64,000 bases of DNA, taken from contig NZ_JAUDRJ010000003.1 of the NCBI RefSeq assembly GCF_030382115.1, positions 1,195,332 through 1,259,331 of the forward strand. The letters run 5' to 3'. The stretch is from Nostoc sp. GT001 (GTDB lineage Bacteria; Cyanobacteriota; Cyanobacteriia; Cyanobacteriales; Nostocaceae). Of this stretch, positions 35,298-45,600 are shown one piece after another; position 1 is the stretch's first letter; every line of letters starts with the position of its first letter. A program made the position numbers and the translations under genes. The notes below the pieces were generated by a model. The model was not told the origin of the DNA. It saw only the letters and a program-made list of their open reading frames with translations, and searched no databases.

Positions 35298-35940
35298 GTG
35301 TTGGTTACAGGCTACATCGGTGGTTGTCTTTTAGGAGAAATCCTCTATAAATTAGACCTTGACGCTTCTAAACAGTCATTTTAAAGGATATTCAAAAGCG
35401 TATACAGCTTGAGATGTCAACTTTGCTGTGACTTTTCAAAGCATTGAAATTGCCTTTTCGGGGCAAGTTTTTACTTTGGCTATTTTTATTGTCTCCTTTA
35501 TATCATCGATATTTCAAGCTACCAAGGGCGATTATTATTAGACATCTCCGAAGAAAGGCAGGAGACAGTCTCTATAAAACAAGCGTTTGGCACGCTGTAA
35601 GTCAAGCAAACGGGACTTCCTGAATTTCTCACAAGTGAGAAAAAAACGCTTAGGTTAGCCACCCGCATTTCTCACAAGCAGTAAAAATCAATTTACATTA
35701 CCTGATGTAAGATATTTTTTTGATACATCATCATTTCAAATTTAAGTAGGCAAAATAATTAAGTATAAAATCAGACTGAAAAATATAAAATAGTTACTAA
35801 ATTTATTTGAGTACGCAAATATAAAAACTCTGTTCATAAAATAAGCATTTCAAAACTAGACTTGGTTTTATCCAAGTCCTAAATATTCCTCAGCGATCGC
35901 TTTATGGTATGAGTAGTGGTTAAATAAATTTAATATATGT
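35298..35940. other. Intergenic region upstream of hybrid kinase
   Basis: 643 bp, A+T-rich from about 35690. It contains a direct repeat ATTTCTCACAAG (35628-35639 and 35670-35681), the first copy forming a CTCACAAGTGAG palindrome. No gene or RNA was recognised. The promoter of the leftward kinase probably lies at 35300-35500. Confidence 0.45.
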
Positions 35941-35973
35941 ATGCCAGCTAAAGATATATTTCATAATAAAGTC
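35941..35973 (+). pseudogene. xisH: xisH 5' remnant
   Basis: ATG at 35941 opens MPAKDIFHNKV, which matches the conserved N-terminus of XisH proteins (MPA-[KR]-DIFH-x2-V). The match stops after 11 codons. The frame runs on into unrelated sequence and stops after 36 codons. XisH proteins are about 140 aa and are encoded immediately upstream of xisI, exactly where this fragment sits. The simplest reading is an internal deletion that removed most of xisH and the start of xisI. Confidence 0.65.
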
Positions 35974-36011
35974 ATGCCAAAAATCGCTCAAATAGTCAGA
36001 CAGAAGTCAAA

Positions 36012-36254
36012 TTGTTATTTGATACTGAACGCGATCGCTATCAAGTTATGAACATTGGTTGGCAAGAGCTAACGCGAATATTTGGTTGTATTATTTATGT
36101 AGAAATTAAAGATGCCAAAATTTGGATCGAACGCGATGGAACCGAAATCGGAGTGGCGAATGAATTAGTAGAAGCTGGAGTTCCTAAACAAGATATAGTT
36201 TTGGCTTTTAAAGCCCCATACAAACGAAAATTTACTGACTTTGCTGCTAGTTGA
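36012..36254 (+). pseudogene. xisI: XisI-family protein, N-terminally truncated
   Basis: 80 residues matching the conserved body of XisI: LFDTERDRYQVMNIGW, RIFGCIIYVEIKDAKIWIERDGTEIGVANELVEAGVPKQDIVL and a PYKRKFTDF tail. XisI with XisH was first described as a controlling factor for excision of the fdxN element in Anabaena, and pairs are scattered through cyanobacterial genomes. Normal XisI is about 110 aa. Here the first 25-30 residues are missing, and the only start is a TTG (36012) with no clear ribosome-binding site. The upstream frame is open to a stop at 35967. It is probably non-functional together with its xisH partner. Confidence 0.75.
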
Positions 36255-36288
36255 AGCACATAAGAGTTAGTAAATATACATACTTATT

Positions 36289-37336
36289 TTATCTAGTCAA
36301 ACTCTTTACTGACACTATTTTTTCAGCTTCATCTACCATAATTTGCGCTAGCCCAAACTGTTCAATAACTGCTGCATTCGTCGTCAAATGCCTACTCACT
36401 TCAGCCACCCGATAATGACTTTCTTGCGAAGCTAAAGCAGCTAAGCAATAATAACTGATCTGCTAAATGTTCATCCACTGGTGCGCCCGTGTAATGAAAC
36501 TCAAGCAGTTGCTGACAAGCAATCTCTGCAACTGTTTCCGCCGACAATCGCAAACGCCCAAATCCACCAAAGCCAGTTAAGCTATTCTGATACTCAGCAG
36601 TTAAAAAAATACCCGCCCCAGGTGCTACACCTCTTTCTCGTAAAGTCTGTACAGCAACTTTTAAATGGGCTGACCGTAACAAATTCTCCGCACGATTCGC
36701 CATCCGTTGCGGAATATGGGAAGGCAATTCCGTCACCACTGCTAGTCCTCGCACCTGTTGTAAATCGCCCCGTTCCAACAAGTCGATCCCACCGAGTTTA
36801 CCACCGCCATCTACCTGTAACTCTACCTCACCCCCACCTTGGGGATACCACCCCCAAGCGCCTAACTTGACTTGGGCTTCTACACCCATGCGTTGCAGTA
36901 TAGGCAGATAAACTTGCTCAATGTACGTCGCTGTCGGGCTAAAGTTCACATGAGTTCCACCCTTTAGTGTCACCAGGGAATTGCCAGATGCTAATGCCAA
37001 AGGTAAGAGAATTGTTTGAAGAACTAGAGCGATCGCACCCGCAGAACCACCTTGTTGTGCTTTACTAACATCAAAGGTATAAATTCCAGCTTGCACAGCA
37101 CTACCTGGGATGAATTCCAGCAGCATTGAACCCAAAGCATCACCCCGTAGTTGGGCATTACAAATTCTCGCCGCCGCCCGAACTGCTGTTAAATGTTGTG
37201 CTGCTAATCCTGGCTTTTTGCGTCCAGCGCGAATGCCTGTAATTCGTATGGGTTCGCCGGTAATGGCGGCTAGACTTAAGGAAGTGCGAAGAACTTGTCC
37301 GCCTCCCTCTCCGTAGGAACCGTCAATTTCAATCAT
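36289..37336 (-). pseudogene. rtcA: RNA 3'-terminal phosphate cyclase RtcA, frameshifted near the C-terminus
   Basis: RtcA converts RNA 3'-phosphates to 2',3'-cyclic phosphates using ATP. The main frame (37336-36401) has the family start IDGSYGEGGGQVLRTSLSLA, GGTHVNFSPT, YPQGGGEVEL and EHLADQLLL. It then diverges into a short wrong tail. Removing one T from coding-strand GCTTAG (plus-strand A36443 or A36444) restores LLLLAALASQESHYRVAEVSRH and the rest of the C-terminus to a TAA at 36291-36289, total about 348 aa. The adenylated histidine in RtcA lies near the C-terminus, beside the break, so the frameshifted form may lack activity. No rtcB is adjacent. Confidence 0.88.
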
Positions 37337-37481
37337 GGGCGATTATTGGAATGTTGGATTTTGGGTTATCCCCACGGCTCTTAAAATCAAACCACAAATT
37401 ATAAACGCCCAGCAACTAGCTTTTTGGAGCTAAGTTACACAAATATACAGAGAAATTTCTGATATGTGTTTCTGTAGTTTG

Positions 37482-38828
37482 CTAATTTTGAGTATGGAAT
37501 TGAATAACCTTGCTTTTACCGGGGTTCATCAACCCATAAGGATCGACTATTTCTTTAAATTTTAACTTTTCAGGATCGATAACTTTTCTACCGCCGTCTT
37601 CAATAATATACGTATGAGGATTGGCAATACTCACACCCTGTTCTTCGTGATAGCGGATAATTTCATTGAGGCGTTCTTCTGTGGTGTAACGCACAAGTTG
37701 CAAAGCGCCAGGAACTACGACACCATTCACCCGAAAAAATTCTAAATGCATCATTACCTCATCACCGAAGTAATTATACATCTGCTCTACTAATTGCAAA
37801 TTGCCATCATTAGGAAAGAGACTCTGTAAGTATGTAATACCAGCATCTACACTCCGGGCAAGCAAGGTAGTGTGGTTCCAGCTAAATTCTGCTAAATGTG
37901 TACCTTTGGCTGCTTCCTCAGCTGATTTTTTATATGTAATCTGGCCGCCGTATTGCTGCACCAAAGTCGGTAAGAATTCCAAACTTGGTTCAGAAATTAT
38001 CAAAAATACTGAGTGAGTTCCTTCAGGAATATACTCTTGTACTGCGTGAAAATATTGGGAAATTGGGGATGCAAAAACAGAAATCAACTTCTTAATCATG
38101 CCATCAGCATTGCCAATTGCCTGACCAAACTTTGCTGCTGTCATAAAGTCGTCAAAGGTGACAATGACTTCTGCCCAAGGATAAGCTGGCCCTAAAGGAA
38201 TTTCCACTTCAGTGATGATGCCATTAATTCCCCAAGCATGATTTACCTTTTGGACATCATCGCCGCGTAATGCGATCGCACGGGGTTCATCTTCTACAGT
38301 GATCACTCGCAATGCTAAGATATTACCGCGATCGCCTAGTAACCCATATTGAATCGAGCCAATACCCCCACTTCCCCCAGCAATAAATCCGCCAATTGTC
38401 GCTGTGCGGTATGTAGAAGGAGCCATACGGATTTCCCAGCCGATTTCTCGTGTTTTTTTATCCAAAGCTGCCAACTTCACCCCAGCTTCTACCCGCGCCA
38501 CTCCCGGTTTTACCCAAAGAATCTCTTGCAACCGCGTCATATCTAAAATTACGCCACCATGCAACGGTACACATTGCCCATAATTCCCAGTTCCCGCACC
38601 TCGCACAGTTACAGGTATACGATGTTTTGCACAGGCAGCTGCAACTTTTAAAACCTCTGCTTCATTAGCGGGACGCACTACGATATCCCCAACTTTTCCC
38701 TCTAATTTCGACACTAACACAGGGCTAAAAGTGTGATAATCCTGGGATAATTTTGCGACTTGGATAGAGTCGGTAATAATTTCTATGCCTTCTAGAGAAT
38801 TAATCAGAGCGTCTAATTTTGTCATCAT
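37482..38828 (-). CDS. FAD-binding oxidoreductase (GlcD-like)
   Basis: 448-aa flavoprotein of the FAD-linked oxidase C-type/GlcD family, which oxidises 2-hydroxy acids or similar substrates. The FAD_binding_4 domain (about residues 45-185) is clear: IVVRPANEAEVLKVAAACAKHRIPVTVRGAGTG with GNYGQCVPLHGGVILDM, and the pyrophosphate-binding TIGGFIAGGSGGIGS. The C-terminal oxidase domain follows, with an IEDGGRKVIDPEKLKFK tail that ends YGLMNPGKSKV, typical of the family. The substrate cannot be told from sequence. It is monocistronic; a dispersed hairpin repeat lies upstream at 38847-38915. Confidence 0.88.
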   Translation of the reverse strand: MMTKLDALINSLEGIEIITDSIQVAKLSQDYHTFSPVLVSKLEGKVGDIVVRPANEAEVLKVAAACAKHRIPVTVRGAGTGNYGQCVPLHGGVILDMTRLQEILWVKPGVARVEAGVKLAALDKKTREIGWEIRMAPSTYRTATIGGFIAGGSGGIGSIQYGLLGDRGNILALRVITVEDEPRAIALRGDDVQKVNHAWGINGIITEVEIPLGPAYPWAEVIVTFDDFMTAAKFGQAIGNADGMIKKLISVFASPISQYFHAVQEYIPEGTHSVFLIISEPSLEFLPTLVQQYGGQITYKKSAEEAAKGTHLAEFSWNHTTLLARSVDAGITYLQSLFPNDGNLQLVEQMYNYFGDEVMMHLEFFRVNGVVVPGALQLVRYTTEERLNEIIRYHEEQGVSIANPHTYIIEDGGRKVIDPEKLKFKEIVDPYGLMNPGKSKVIQFHTQN

Positions 38829-38846
38829 ATCAATACCTTATTTTTT

Positions 38847-38915
38847 AACGCAGAGGAACGCAAAGAATTCACTCCTCTGCGAACCTTTGCGCTTCCCTCA
38901 GCGCCCCTCTGCGTT
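38847..38915. repeat. Interspersed 'ACGCAGAGG' hairpin repeat
   Basis: AACGCAGAGGAACGCAAAG faces CCTCTGCGAACCTTTGCG and CCCCTCTGCGTT, forming imperfect hairpins. It is the same family as 1581-1718. It lies in the 160-bp gap between the FAD oxidase start and the GIY-YIG gene end. Confidence 0.75.
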
Positions 38916-38990
38916 TTAAAATCCTCTCATCTTTCACAGAACTTTCATGCCACTTACTCAAAAAGTCAGATAGCGCAAAGCAGACAAAAA

Positions 38991-39653
38991 TCAATACTTA
39001 GTTTCCTCTGTCTGTGCGTCAATAATTACACTCCAGTCATCGTTTTTCACAGCAGCTTCAAGTTGACGCTGACGTTCGGCTTCACTCGCATCTATTGTTT
39101 CTAACTCTTTAGAAAGAGTTGTATCAGCCATTGCTTTCCGCAGTTTTAGCTTTTTCTCCTCGTAGGCTTGAAGTTGGGCTTCTGACATTACCGCCTTAGT
39201 CGCTTCACCTACCGTACTAGCCCACATTCCGCCATCATTTGCATTACCAGGTGGCATACTTTCGAGTTCTGCTATCCACGCATCTCGCAAATCTTCCATT
39301 TCTTGACGTTTGGGAAATTTGAATGCTTGCACACGTACAAAAGCACACCTTTGCTCGCCATTTTGGCGAAGATGGCTGTTTAAGGAAAGCAACACATTCC
39401 GAGAATAGCCAATGTACTGCGTGCGGCGTTCTGCATCTAATACTGCGTAAACTCCGGCAATTTTAGCGTTCTGAGCAGCTACACTCCAAGCCTCAAACTC
39501 AATGATTTCAGTACCATTGTTTGCCAGTTCAGGAGTTATACTCACCTCAATGGCGGTGTGTTCGTTGTCAGAACTATACAAAAAATCATGCAGTCCACGG
39601 TGGTTTATGGGGACATTTTGATGTTCAATTGGCGGATTGTGCTGAGTTTCCAT
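38991..39653 (-). CDS. GIY-YIG nuclease-family protein
   Basis: 220-aa soluble protein with a GIY-YIG domain (about residues 66-130): AGVYAVLDAERRTQYIGYSRNVLLSLNSHL carries the GVY...YIG core and the conserved arginine, and an AWIAELE helix follows. The C-terminal third is a charged helical region with a short degenerate repeat. Proteins of this size occur widely in cyanobacteria and plant plastids without known function. They are not typical homing endonucleases. Nuclease activity is possible but unproven; the expected catalytic Glu is not obvious. Confidence 0.75.
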   Translation of the reverse strand: METQHNPPIEHQNVPINHRGLHDFLYSSDNEHTAIEVSITPELANNGTEIIEFEAWSVAAQNAKIAGVYAVLDAERRTQYIGYSRNVLLSLNSHLRQNGEQRCAFVRVQAFKFPKRQEMEDLRDAWIAELESMPPGNANDGGMWASTVGEATKAVMSEAQLQAYEEKKLKLRKAMADTTLSKELETIDASEAERQRQLEAAVKNDDWSVIIDAQTEETKY

Positions 39654-39805
39654 TGCAGTTTCTCCGAGTTATTAATTAGCGATGTCTACGACGAACTTCT
39701 CTATGAGAGGCGACGCCAATGCTTACACAAGCAAATAATGCCCTTAAAATATTGAAGCTTAAATCTACTCACATCTCCAAATTCTTATTCTGACAAAGCA
39801 AAAAC

Positions 39806-40560
39806 GGCGTTGCATAATGGCGGTATGAATTGAGGTAAAACTGGATGGAATGTCCGCGTTGTGGGTCGTCTCATATCCGTAAGAACGGAAATAAAAGAGG
39901 TAAACAGAATCACATTTGCTGTAATTGCGATCGCCAATTTATTGATCGGTACGAACCACCTCAAGGATACAGTGATGAAGTGAAACGGGAATGCCTGAAA
40001 ATGTACGTTAATGGTATGGGATTTCGTGGCATTGAACGGGTCAAAGGTGTGCATCACACGACATTGATTACTTGGGTAAAACTTGTAGGAGAACTGCTAC
40101 CTGATGTTTATGATCCAGAGACAATTCCAGAAGTTGGCGAACTCGATGAACTAGAAACGTTCGTCGGCTCAAAAAAAACAAAGTTTGGCTTTGGACAGCA
40201 GTGAACCACTTCACACAAGGTATTTTAGCGTGGGTTTTGGGCGACCATAGCGCCGAAACTTTTCGACCGTTATGGGATATTGTAGGTACTTGGCAGTGCT
40301 ATTTCTATGTCACGGATGGATGGTTGGTCTATCCAGGCTTTATTCCAGAGGGCGACCAGATTGTGAGCAAGACTTACATGACACGAGTTGAGGGGGAAAA
40401 CACCCGGTTGCGCCACTATCTCGCTCGATTGCATCGAAAAACGCTATGTTATTCCAAATCAGCACAAATGCTGAAATACTCGATTCGATTGCTACTTCAC
40501 TATCTCAAGTTTTGGGATGTTCCAGTTTCAGTATGATTCATACCGCCATTATGCAACGCC
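39806..40560 (+). mobile_element. IS1-family insertion sequence, complete
   Basis: A 755-bp element with perfect 25-base terminal inverted repeats (GGCGTTGCATAATGGCGGTA at the left end, its complement ending at 40560). It is flanked by an exact 8-bp target duplication GCAAAAAC (39798-39805 and 40561-40568). Size, duplication and two-frame transposase fit IS1. The unbroken repeats and duplication indicate a recent insertion. It landed 24 bp upstream of the start codon of the sugar permease and may separate that gene from its promoter or bring a new one. Confidence 0.95.
39845..40536 (+). CDS. IS1-family transposase InsAB (two frames, likely programmed -1 frameshift)
   Basis: The first frame (39845-40204) encodes an InsA-like protein with a zinc ribbon (CPRCGSSHIRKNG...CCNCDRQF) and helix-turn-helix. 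The second frame continues to 40536 with the DDE catalytic part (LDELETFVGSKK before the slip; WDIVGTW, YMTRVEGENTRLRHYLARLHRKT after it). An A8C run at 40171-40179 lies at the junction. A -1 slip there gives SKKNKVWLWTAVNHFTQG, the expected fused transposase. IS1 elements are known to use an A6C slip of this kind, so this is unlikely to be a mutation. ORF A alone would act as a repressor. Confidence 0.9.
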
Positions 40561-40584
40561 GCAAAAACAACTATTAAACTTCTT

Positions 40585-41511
40585 ATGAATCAATTGATAC
40601 CTAAAAATTGGATGTTCATTAAACAACGGCTTACCCCTTATTTATTTTTATTACCCGCCCTAGTTCTTTTAGGGTTAACTGTCTTTTGGCCTGCACTGCA
40701 AGCCTTTTACCTCAGTTTTACCAGTTATGAAGACATTGCCCAGCCGCCACAATGGATAGGTTTAGCCAACTTTCTCAAGCTTTGGAAGGATGCAGTTTTT
40801 TGGAAAACCTTGGAAAACACTTTTTTATATCTTGTAGGTGTAGTACCAATTTTAGTAATTGCTCCCTTAGTACTGGCAATTTTGGTAAATCAGAAATTGC
40901 GGGGAATGAATTGGTTTAGAGCAGCGTACTACACTCCAGTGGTAATTTCAATGGTGGTTGCGGGAATAGCTTGGAAATGGCTGTATGCAGAAAACGGATT
41001 ACTGAATCAGTTATTTAAAGCTTTAGGTCTTTTTCCAGAAGGTATTCCTTGGCTAACTAGCCCAGCAAAAATCTTAGGCATTGTACCAATTTCTCTTGCC
41101 AGTGTCATGGCTGTCACCGTGTGGAAAGGATTAGGCTACTACATGGTGATTTATTTAGCAGGGTTGCAATCAATTCCCGCTGATGTGTACGAAGCCGCAG
41201 CCATTGATGGCTCTGATGGTATCAGCAAACATTGGGATATTACCATACCTTTAATGAAGCCATATCTAGCACTAGTGGCGGTAATTTCGGCTATTTCTGC
41301 GACCAAAGTCTTTGAAGAAGTCTACATTATGACTCAAGGAGGCCCACTCAGTAGCTCGAAGACGATTGTTTATTATTTATATGAGCAAGCCTTTAATAAC
41401 TTGGAAATTAGCTATGCTTGCACGATTGGTCTGGTGCTATTTTTGATAATTTTAGGATTGTCAGTTTTGCGATTAACTATTAATCAGCAAGGTGATGATA
41501 TCACAATTTAA
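40585..41511 (+). CDS. Carbohydrate ABC transporter permease (MalF/UgpA type)
   Basis: 308-aa inner-membrane permease of a sugar or sugar-alcohol importer. There are six predicted helices: LFLLPALVLLGLTVFWPALQAFY at the start, then LYLVGVVPILVIAPLVLAIL, the AAYYTPVVISMVVAGIAWKW region, VTVWKGLGYYMVIYLAGL and others. The EAA-like loop YEAAAIDGSDGISKHWDITIPLMKP (about residues 205-230) is the ATPase contact. No partner permease, ATPase or binding protein lies beside it, so it must work with subunits encoded elsewhere. The IS1 element ends 24 bp before the ATG and no good ribosome-binding site is visible, so expression may be altered. Confidence 0.9.
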   Translation: MNQLIPKNWMFIKQRLTPYLFLLPALVLLGLTVFWPALQAFYLSFTSYEDIAQPPQWIGLANFLKLWKDAVFWKTLENTFLYLVGVVPILVIAPLVLAILVNQKLRGMNWFRAAYYTPVVISMVVAGIAWKWLYAENGLLNQLFKALGLFPEGIPWLTSPAKILGIVPISLASVMAVTVWKGLGYYMVIYLAGLQSIPADVYEAAAIDGSDGISKHWDITIPLMKPYLALVAVISAISATKVFEEVYIMTQGGPLSSSKTIVYYLYEQAFNNLEISYACTIGLVLFLIILGLSVLRLTINQQGDDITI

Positions 41512-41577
41512 TATAGACTTAATTTAAATATATTAAATTTAGAAAAATCATCCGATTCGATAACTTTTTTGTTTGCT

Positions 41578-42609
41578 CTAACCAAAGTAATACGATGTGT
41601 CATGATCGGCTTTCCATTCAGGTTTATAGGTGCTAAGAGAGCGCATATACTGGGCACGTTCAAAGGCGCTAGGATTTGGGCAATGCTTTTGACTCATACT
41701 TCCTTGCATTTGTTGTACTGATTCGTATTCGTGTTGTTGCATCCATTCGCGCATTTCCTGCTCAATGACTCGAATCTGGTTGATCCCATGTCGTAGCAGT
41801 ACCGAGCAAAGCATCGTAATCTTGGCACCAGCCATGAGCATTTTTAAAGCATCATCGCCCCGATGAATACCGCTAGTTGCAGCCAAATCAGCATGAATGC
41901 AACCATAGAGAATCGCAATCCATCGCAGAGGTAATCGCATTGATTGCGGTGTACTTAACAGCACATTGGGTTCAACATCGAGGAGATTGAGGTTAATATC
42001 CGGCTGGTAAAAGCGGTTAAATAGTACCAAAGCATCAGCACCCGCCTCATTCAAACGTTTTGCCATATTTGCCATATTGGTAAAATAGGGGCTGAGTTTG
42101 ACTGCTACAGGGATAATTACTGCTGCTTTAACTGCACGAAGAATATCAATATAAGTCTGCTCAATTTCATTACTCGTTAGTTCCATATCGGTAGGAACAT
42201 AGTAAATATTCAATTCGAGTGCGTCTGCTCCCGCTTGCTGAATTTGTTTGGCATAGTTTGTCCATCCACCAACGGATGAGCCATTGAGACTGGCAATAAT
42301 CGGAATGCCTACCTTCTGCTTGGCTTTGTAGATATGCTCTAAATAAGTTTCTGGCCCCACCCGAAAGTTGATTGAATCAGGGAAGTAAGTCAAGGCTTCA
42401 GGAAAACTTTCAGTACCGTGAGTGAGGTGATGATGGAGTTCATAACGTTCTAAGTGCAACTGTTCCTCAAATAGTGAATGCATCACCACTGCTGCTGCAC
42501 CTGCGTCTTCCATTCGCTGAATGTTATCAATATCCTCAGAGAGAGGTGATGCAGAGGGAACAAGAGGCGATCGCAATTTCATCCCCAAATAAGTTGTAGT
42601 CAAATCCAT
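41578..42609 (-). CDS. Dihydroorotate dehydrogenase-like flavoprotein
   Basis: 343-aa FMN-dependent TIM-barrel protein of the DHODH family. The N-terminus MDLTTTYLGMKLRSPLVPSASPLSE and the segments IIASLNGSSVGGW, ADALELNIYYVP, IPVAVKLSPYFTN and ADALVLFNRFYQPD are the barrel strands binding FMN and substrate. It belongs to the divergent subgroup often annotated as dihydroorotate dehydrogenase-like; whether it makes pyrimidines is doubtful. It is 48 bp downstream of nifJ in the same direction and thus likely cotranscribed. That suggests a redox role connected with pyruvate:ferredoxin oxidoreductase. Confidence 0.88.
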   Translation of the reverse strand: MDLTTTYLGMKLRSPLVPSASPLSEDIDNIQRMEDAGAAAVVMHSLFEEQLHLERYELHHHLTHGTESFPEALTYFPDSINFRVGPETYLEHIYKAKQKVGIPIIASLNGSSVGGWTNYAKQIQQAGADALELNIYYVPTDMELTSNEIEQTYIDILRAVKAAVIIPVAVKLSPYFTNMANMAKRLNEAGADALVLFNRFYQPDINLNLLDVEPNVLLSTPQSMRLPLRWIAILYGCIHADLAATSGIHRGDDALKMLMAGAKITMLCSVLLRHGINQIRVIEQEMREWMQQHEYESVQQMQGSMSQKHCPNPSAFERAQYMRSLSTYKPEWKADHDTSYYFG

Positions 42610-42657
42610 AACAACCTCGATAAAAAAGTGCTAAGTTCTGAGTACTAAGTCAGCATT

Positions 42658-45600
42658 CTATAGTTGCCGTGCTGCCAAATATTCATACATTTGCCAACGG
42701 GTTTTCACATCTGCTTGAGCTTCTTTAAGTAACTGCTGTGCTACTTCTTCGTTACTCTTAGTCAACATTTTGAAGCGATTTTCTAGATACATATATTGCT
42801 CTAGCGGTAACTTTGGTGTGCGTGAATCAAGTTGTAGTGGGTTTTCTCCTTGTTTGATGCGGTCTGGATTAAATCGATACAGTAACCATTGACCTGAATC
42901 GACAGCAGCTTTTTGATTCTGCATTGCTGTACTCATGTTGATACCGTGGGCAATACAATGGCTGTAGGCAATAATTAGCGATGGTCCTTCATAAGCCTCA
43001 GCTTCTAGGAATGCCTTAAGAGTGTGTTCATCCCGTGCGCCCATTGCGACGCTGGCAATATAGACATTGCCGTAAGTCATCGCCATTAAACCCAAGTCTT
43101 TTTTAGGTGCAACTTTACCCCCAGACGCAAATTTGGCTACAGCTGCTTTGGGTGTGGCTTTAGACATTTGTCCACCCGTATTAGAATAAACCTCAGTATC
43201 AAGAATGAGAATATTAACGTTGTGTCCACTGGCTAAGACGTGATCTAGTCCACCAAATCCAATATCATAACCCCAGCCATCACCACCGATAATCCAGACA
43301 CTCTTTTTTATTAAGTAATCAGCAATACTTAAGAGTTGCTTTGCTTTGTTTGTCAGTGGTGATTGACTACTGATAATTGTTTCTAACTGTTGCTTCAGGA
43401 TAACAATTCGTTCGCGTTGTTCCCAAATATCAGCTTCATCTTTTTGTTCGGCATTGAGGATACCATTTACCAGTTCTTCACCCACATCTGTGGTTAGTTG
43501 TTTGAGTAATTCAGCGGCAAATTCTGCTTGCTTATCAATCGAAATGCGAAAACCAAGTCCAAATTCAGCGTTATCTTCAAATAACGAATTTGACCAAGCT
43601 GGGCCGCGTCCTTCGGTATTGTGCGTCCAGGGGGTAGTGGGTAAATTCCCGCCATAAATAGAAGAACAACCAGTGGCGTTGGCGACAATCATGCGATCGC
43701 CAAACAACTGTGTTGCTAATTTAATATAAGGTGTCTCGCCACACCCAGCGCAAGCCCCAGAAAATTCAAACAATGGCTCCTGCATTTGCTGCTGGTTAAT
43801 ATGAGTCAGTTTCAGATGACTTCTATCTGGATTGGGAATATTCAAAAAGAAATCCCAATTTTCCCGTTCTGGTTCCCGTAATAGTAATTGCGGTTCCATG
43901 TTAATCGCTTTACGGCGTAGTTCTGATTTATTCTTCGCCGGACAAACATCTACGCAAATACCGCAGCCAGTACAATCTTCTGCTGCCACTTGGATAGTAT
44001 ATTTCAAACCTGTCCAATCGTGGTCTTTGGCATTGGCACTCTTAAACGTTGATGGTGCGTTTTCTAACTGCTGCGGTTCGTAAACCTTACTGCGGATGAC
44101 ACTGTGAGGACACACCATCACGCACTTACCACACTGAATGCAGACATCTGTATCCCAAACGGGTATTTCTTGGGCAATATTACGCTTTTCCCATTTTGCT
44201 GTACCTGTAGGATAAGTACCGTCTGCTGGTAAAGCACTAACTGGCAGTTCATCTCCTTGACGGGCAATCATTTTACTTAAAACATCATGGACAAAAGCAG
44301 GTGCAGCATCAGGAATTGAAGATTGTTTTTCTTTCCCATTCCCTATACCTCGACTGCGCTCAGTACAAGTTCCCAATTCCCTATTCTCTACCTCATACAA
44401 ATTATCCAATGTAGTATCTACCGCTTTGATGTTCATCTGCACAATTTCGTCGCCCTTCTTGCTATAAGTCTTGCGGATGGAGTTTTTGATGTAGGCGATT
44501 GCTTTTTCTCGTGGCAATACACCTGATAAGGCGAAGAAACAAACCTGCATTACTGTGTTGATTCTTCCTACCATGCCTGCTTGATGAGCGACTTTATAGG
44601 CATTAATTACATAAAATTTCAGATGCTTTTCGATAATTTGCTCTTGTACTGATGGCGGCAGATGATCCCAAACTTCATCCTTTTCATAAGGAGAATTTAC
44701 CAAAAATGTACCATCTGATATGATGTCTTTCAATATCGGAAATTTTTCAATAAATTCCCATTGATGACAGGCAACAAAGTTAGCTTTACTGATTAAATAG
44801 GTCGAGCGAATCGGTTGTGAACCAAAGCGTAGATGAGAAACTGTGACCGAACCTGATTTCTTGGAATCGTAAACAAAATAGCCTTGAGCGTAATTGTTTG
44901 TTTCTTCTCCAATAATTTTGATTGAGTTTTTATTAGCACCGACTGTACCATCAGCACCCAAACCATAAAAAATAGCTCTTATTATATTGTCTGGTTCAAT
45001 GCTAAAGTCAGGATCATAATTCAAGCTGGTGTGGGTGACATCATCGTTAATACCGATAGTAAAATGATTTTTTGGTTCAGCCGTAGCCAGATTATCAAAA
45101 ATGGCTTTAATCATCGCTGGTGTGAATTCTTTGGAAGATAAACCGTAGCGACCACCAAGAATTTTGGGCGGAGGGGCAGAGGGGCAGAGGGGCAGGGGGG
45201 AATTTAACTCTAATTTCTCCTCTACTCCCCTGCTCCCCTGCTCCCATGCTTCATGGATAGCAGCGACTACATCCAAATACAATGGCTCACCAGATGCGCC
45301 TGGCTCTTTGGTGCGGTCTAAAACTGCGATGGTACGGATAGTTTCTGGCAAGGCGGCGACAAATCGCATAGCATCAAATGGGCGATATAGTCTTGCTTTC
45401 AAAACGCCGACTTTCTCACCACGGGCGTTGAGGTAATCTACTGTTTCATGTACAGCTTCGCAACCGGAACCCATCAGCACAATAACTCGTTCGGCTGCTG
45501 GGTCGCCGTGGTATTCAAATAGTTGGTACTGTCGCCCAGTCATGGCGGCAAATTCATCCATGACTTTCTGAGTGATGTCTGGACAAGCTAGATAGTAAGG

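Noticed and set aside
35625..35682. CTCACAAG copies upstream of the hybrid kinase as further members of the nifJ/hox motif
   Set aside because: The second CTCAA box is missing; the flanks differ and one copy is a simple CTCACAAGTGAG palindrome far from any start codon.
40171..40204. Frame change in the IS1 transposase considered as a pseudogene
   Set aside because: The A8C run gives the expected IS1-type programmed -1 slip and the rest of the element is perfect.
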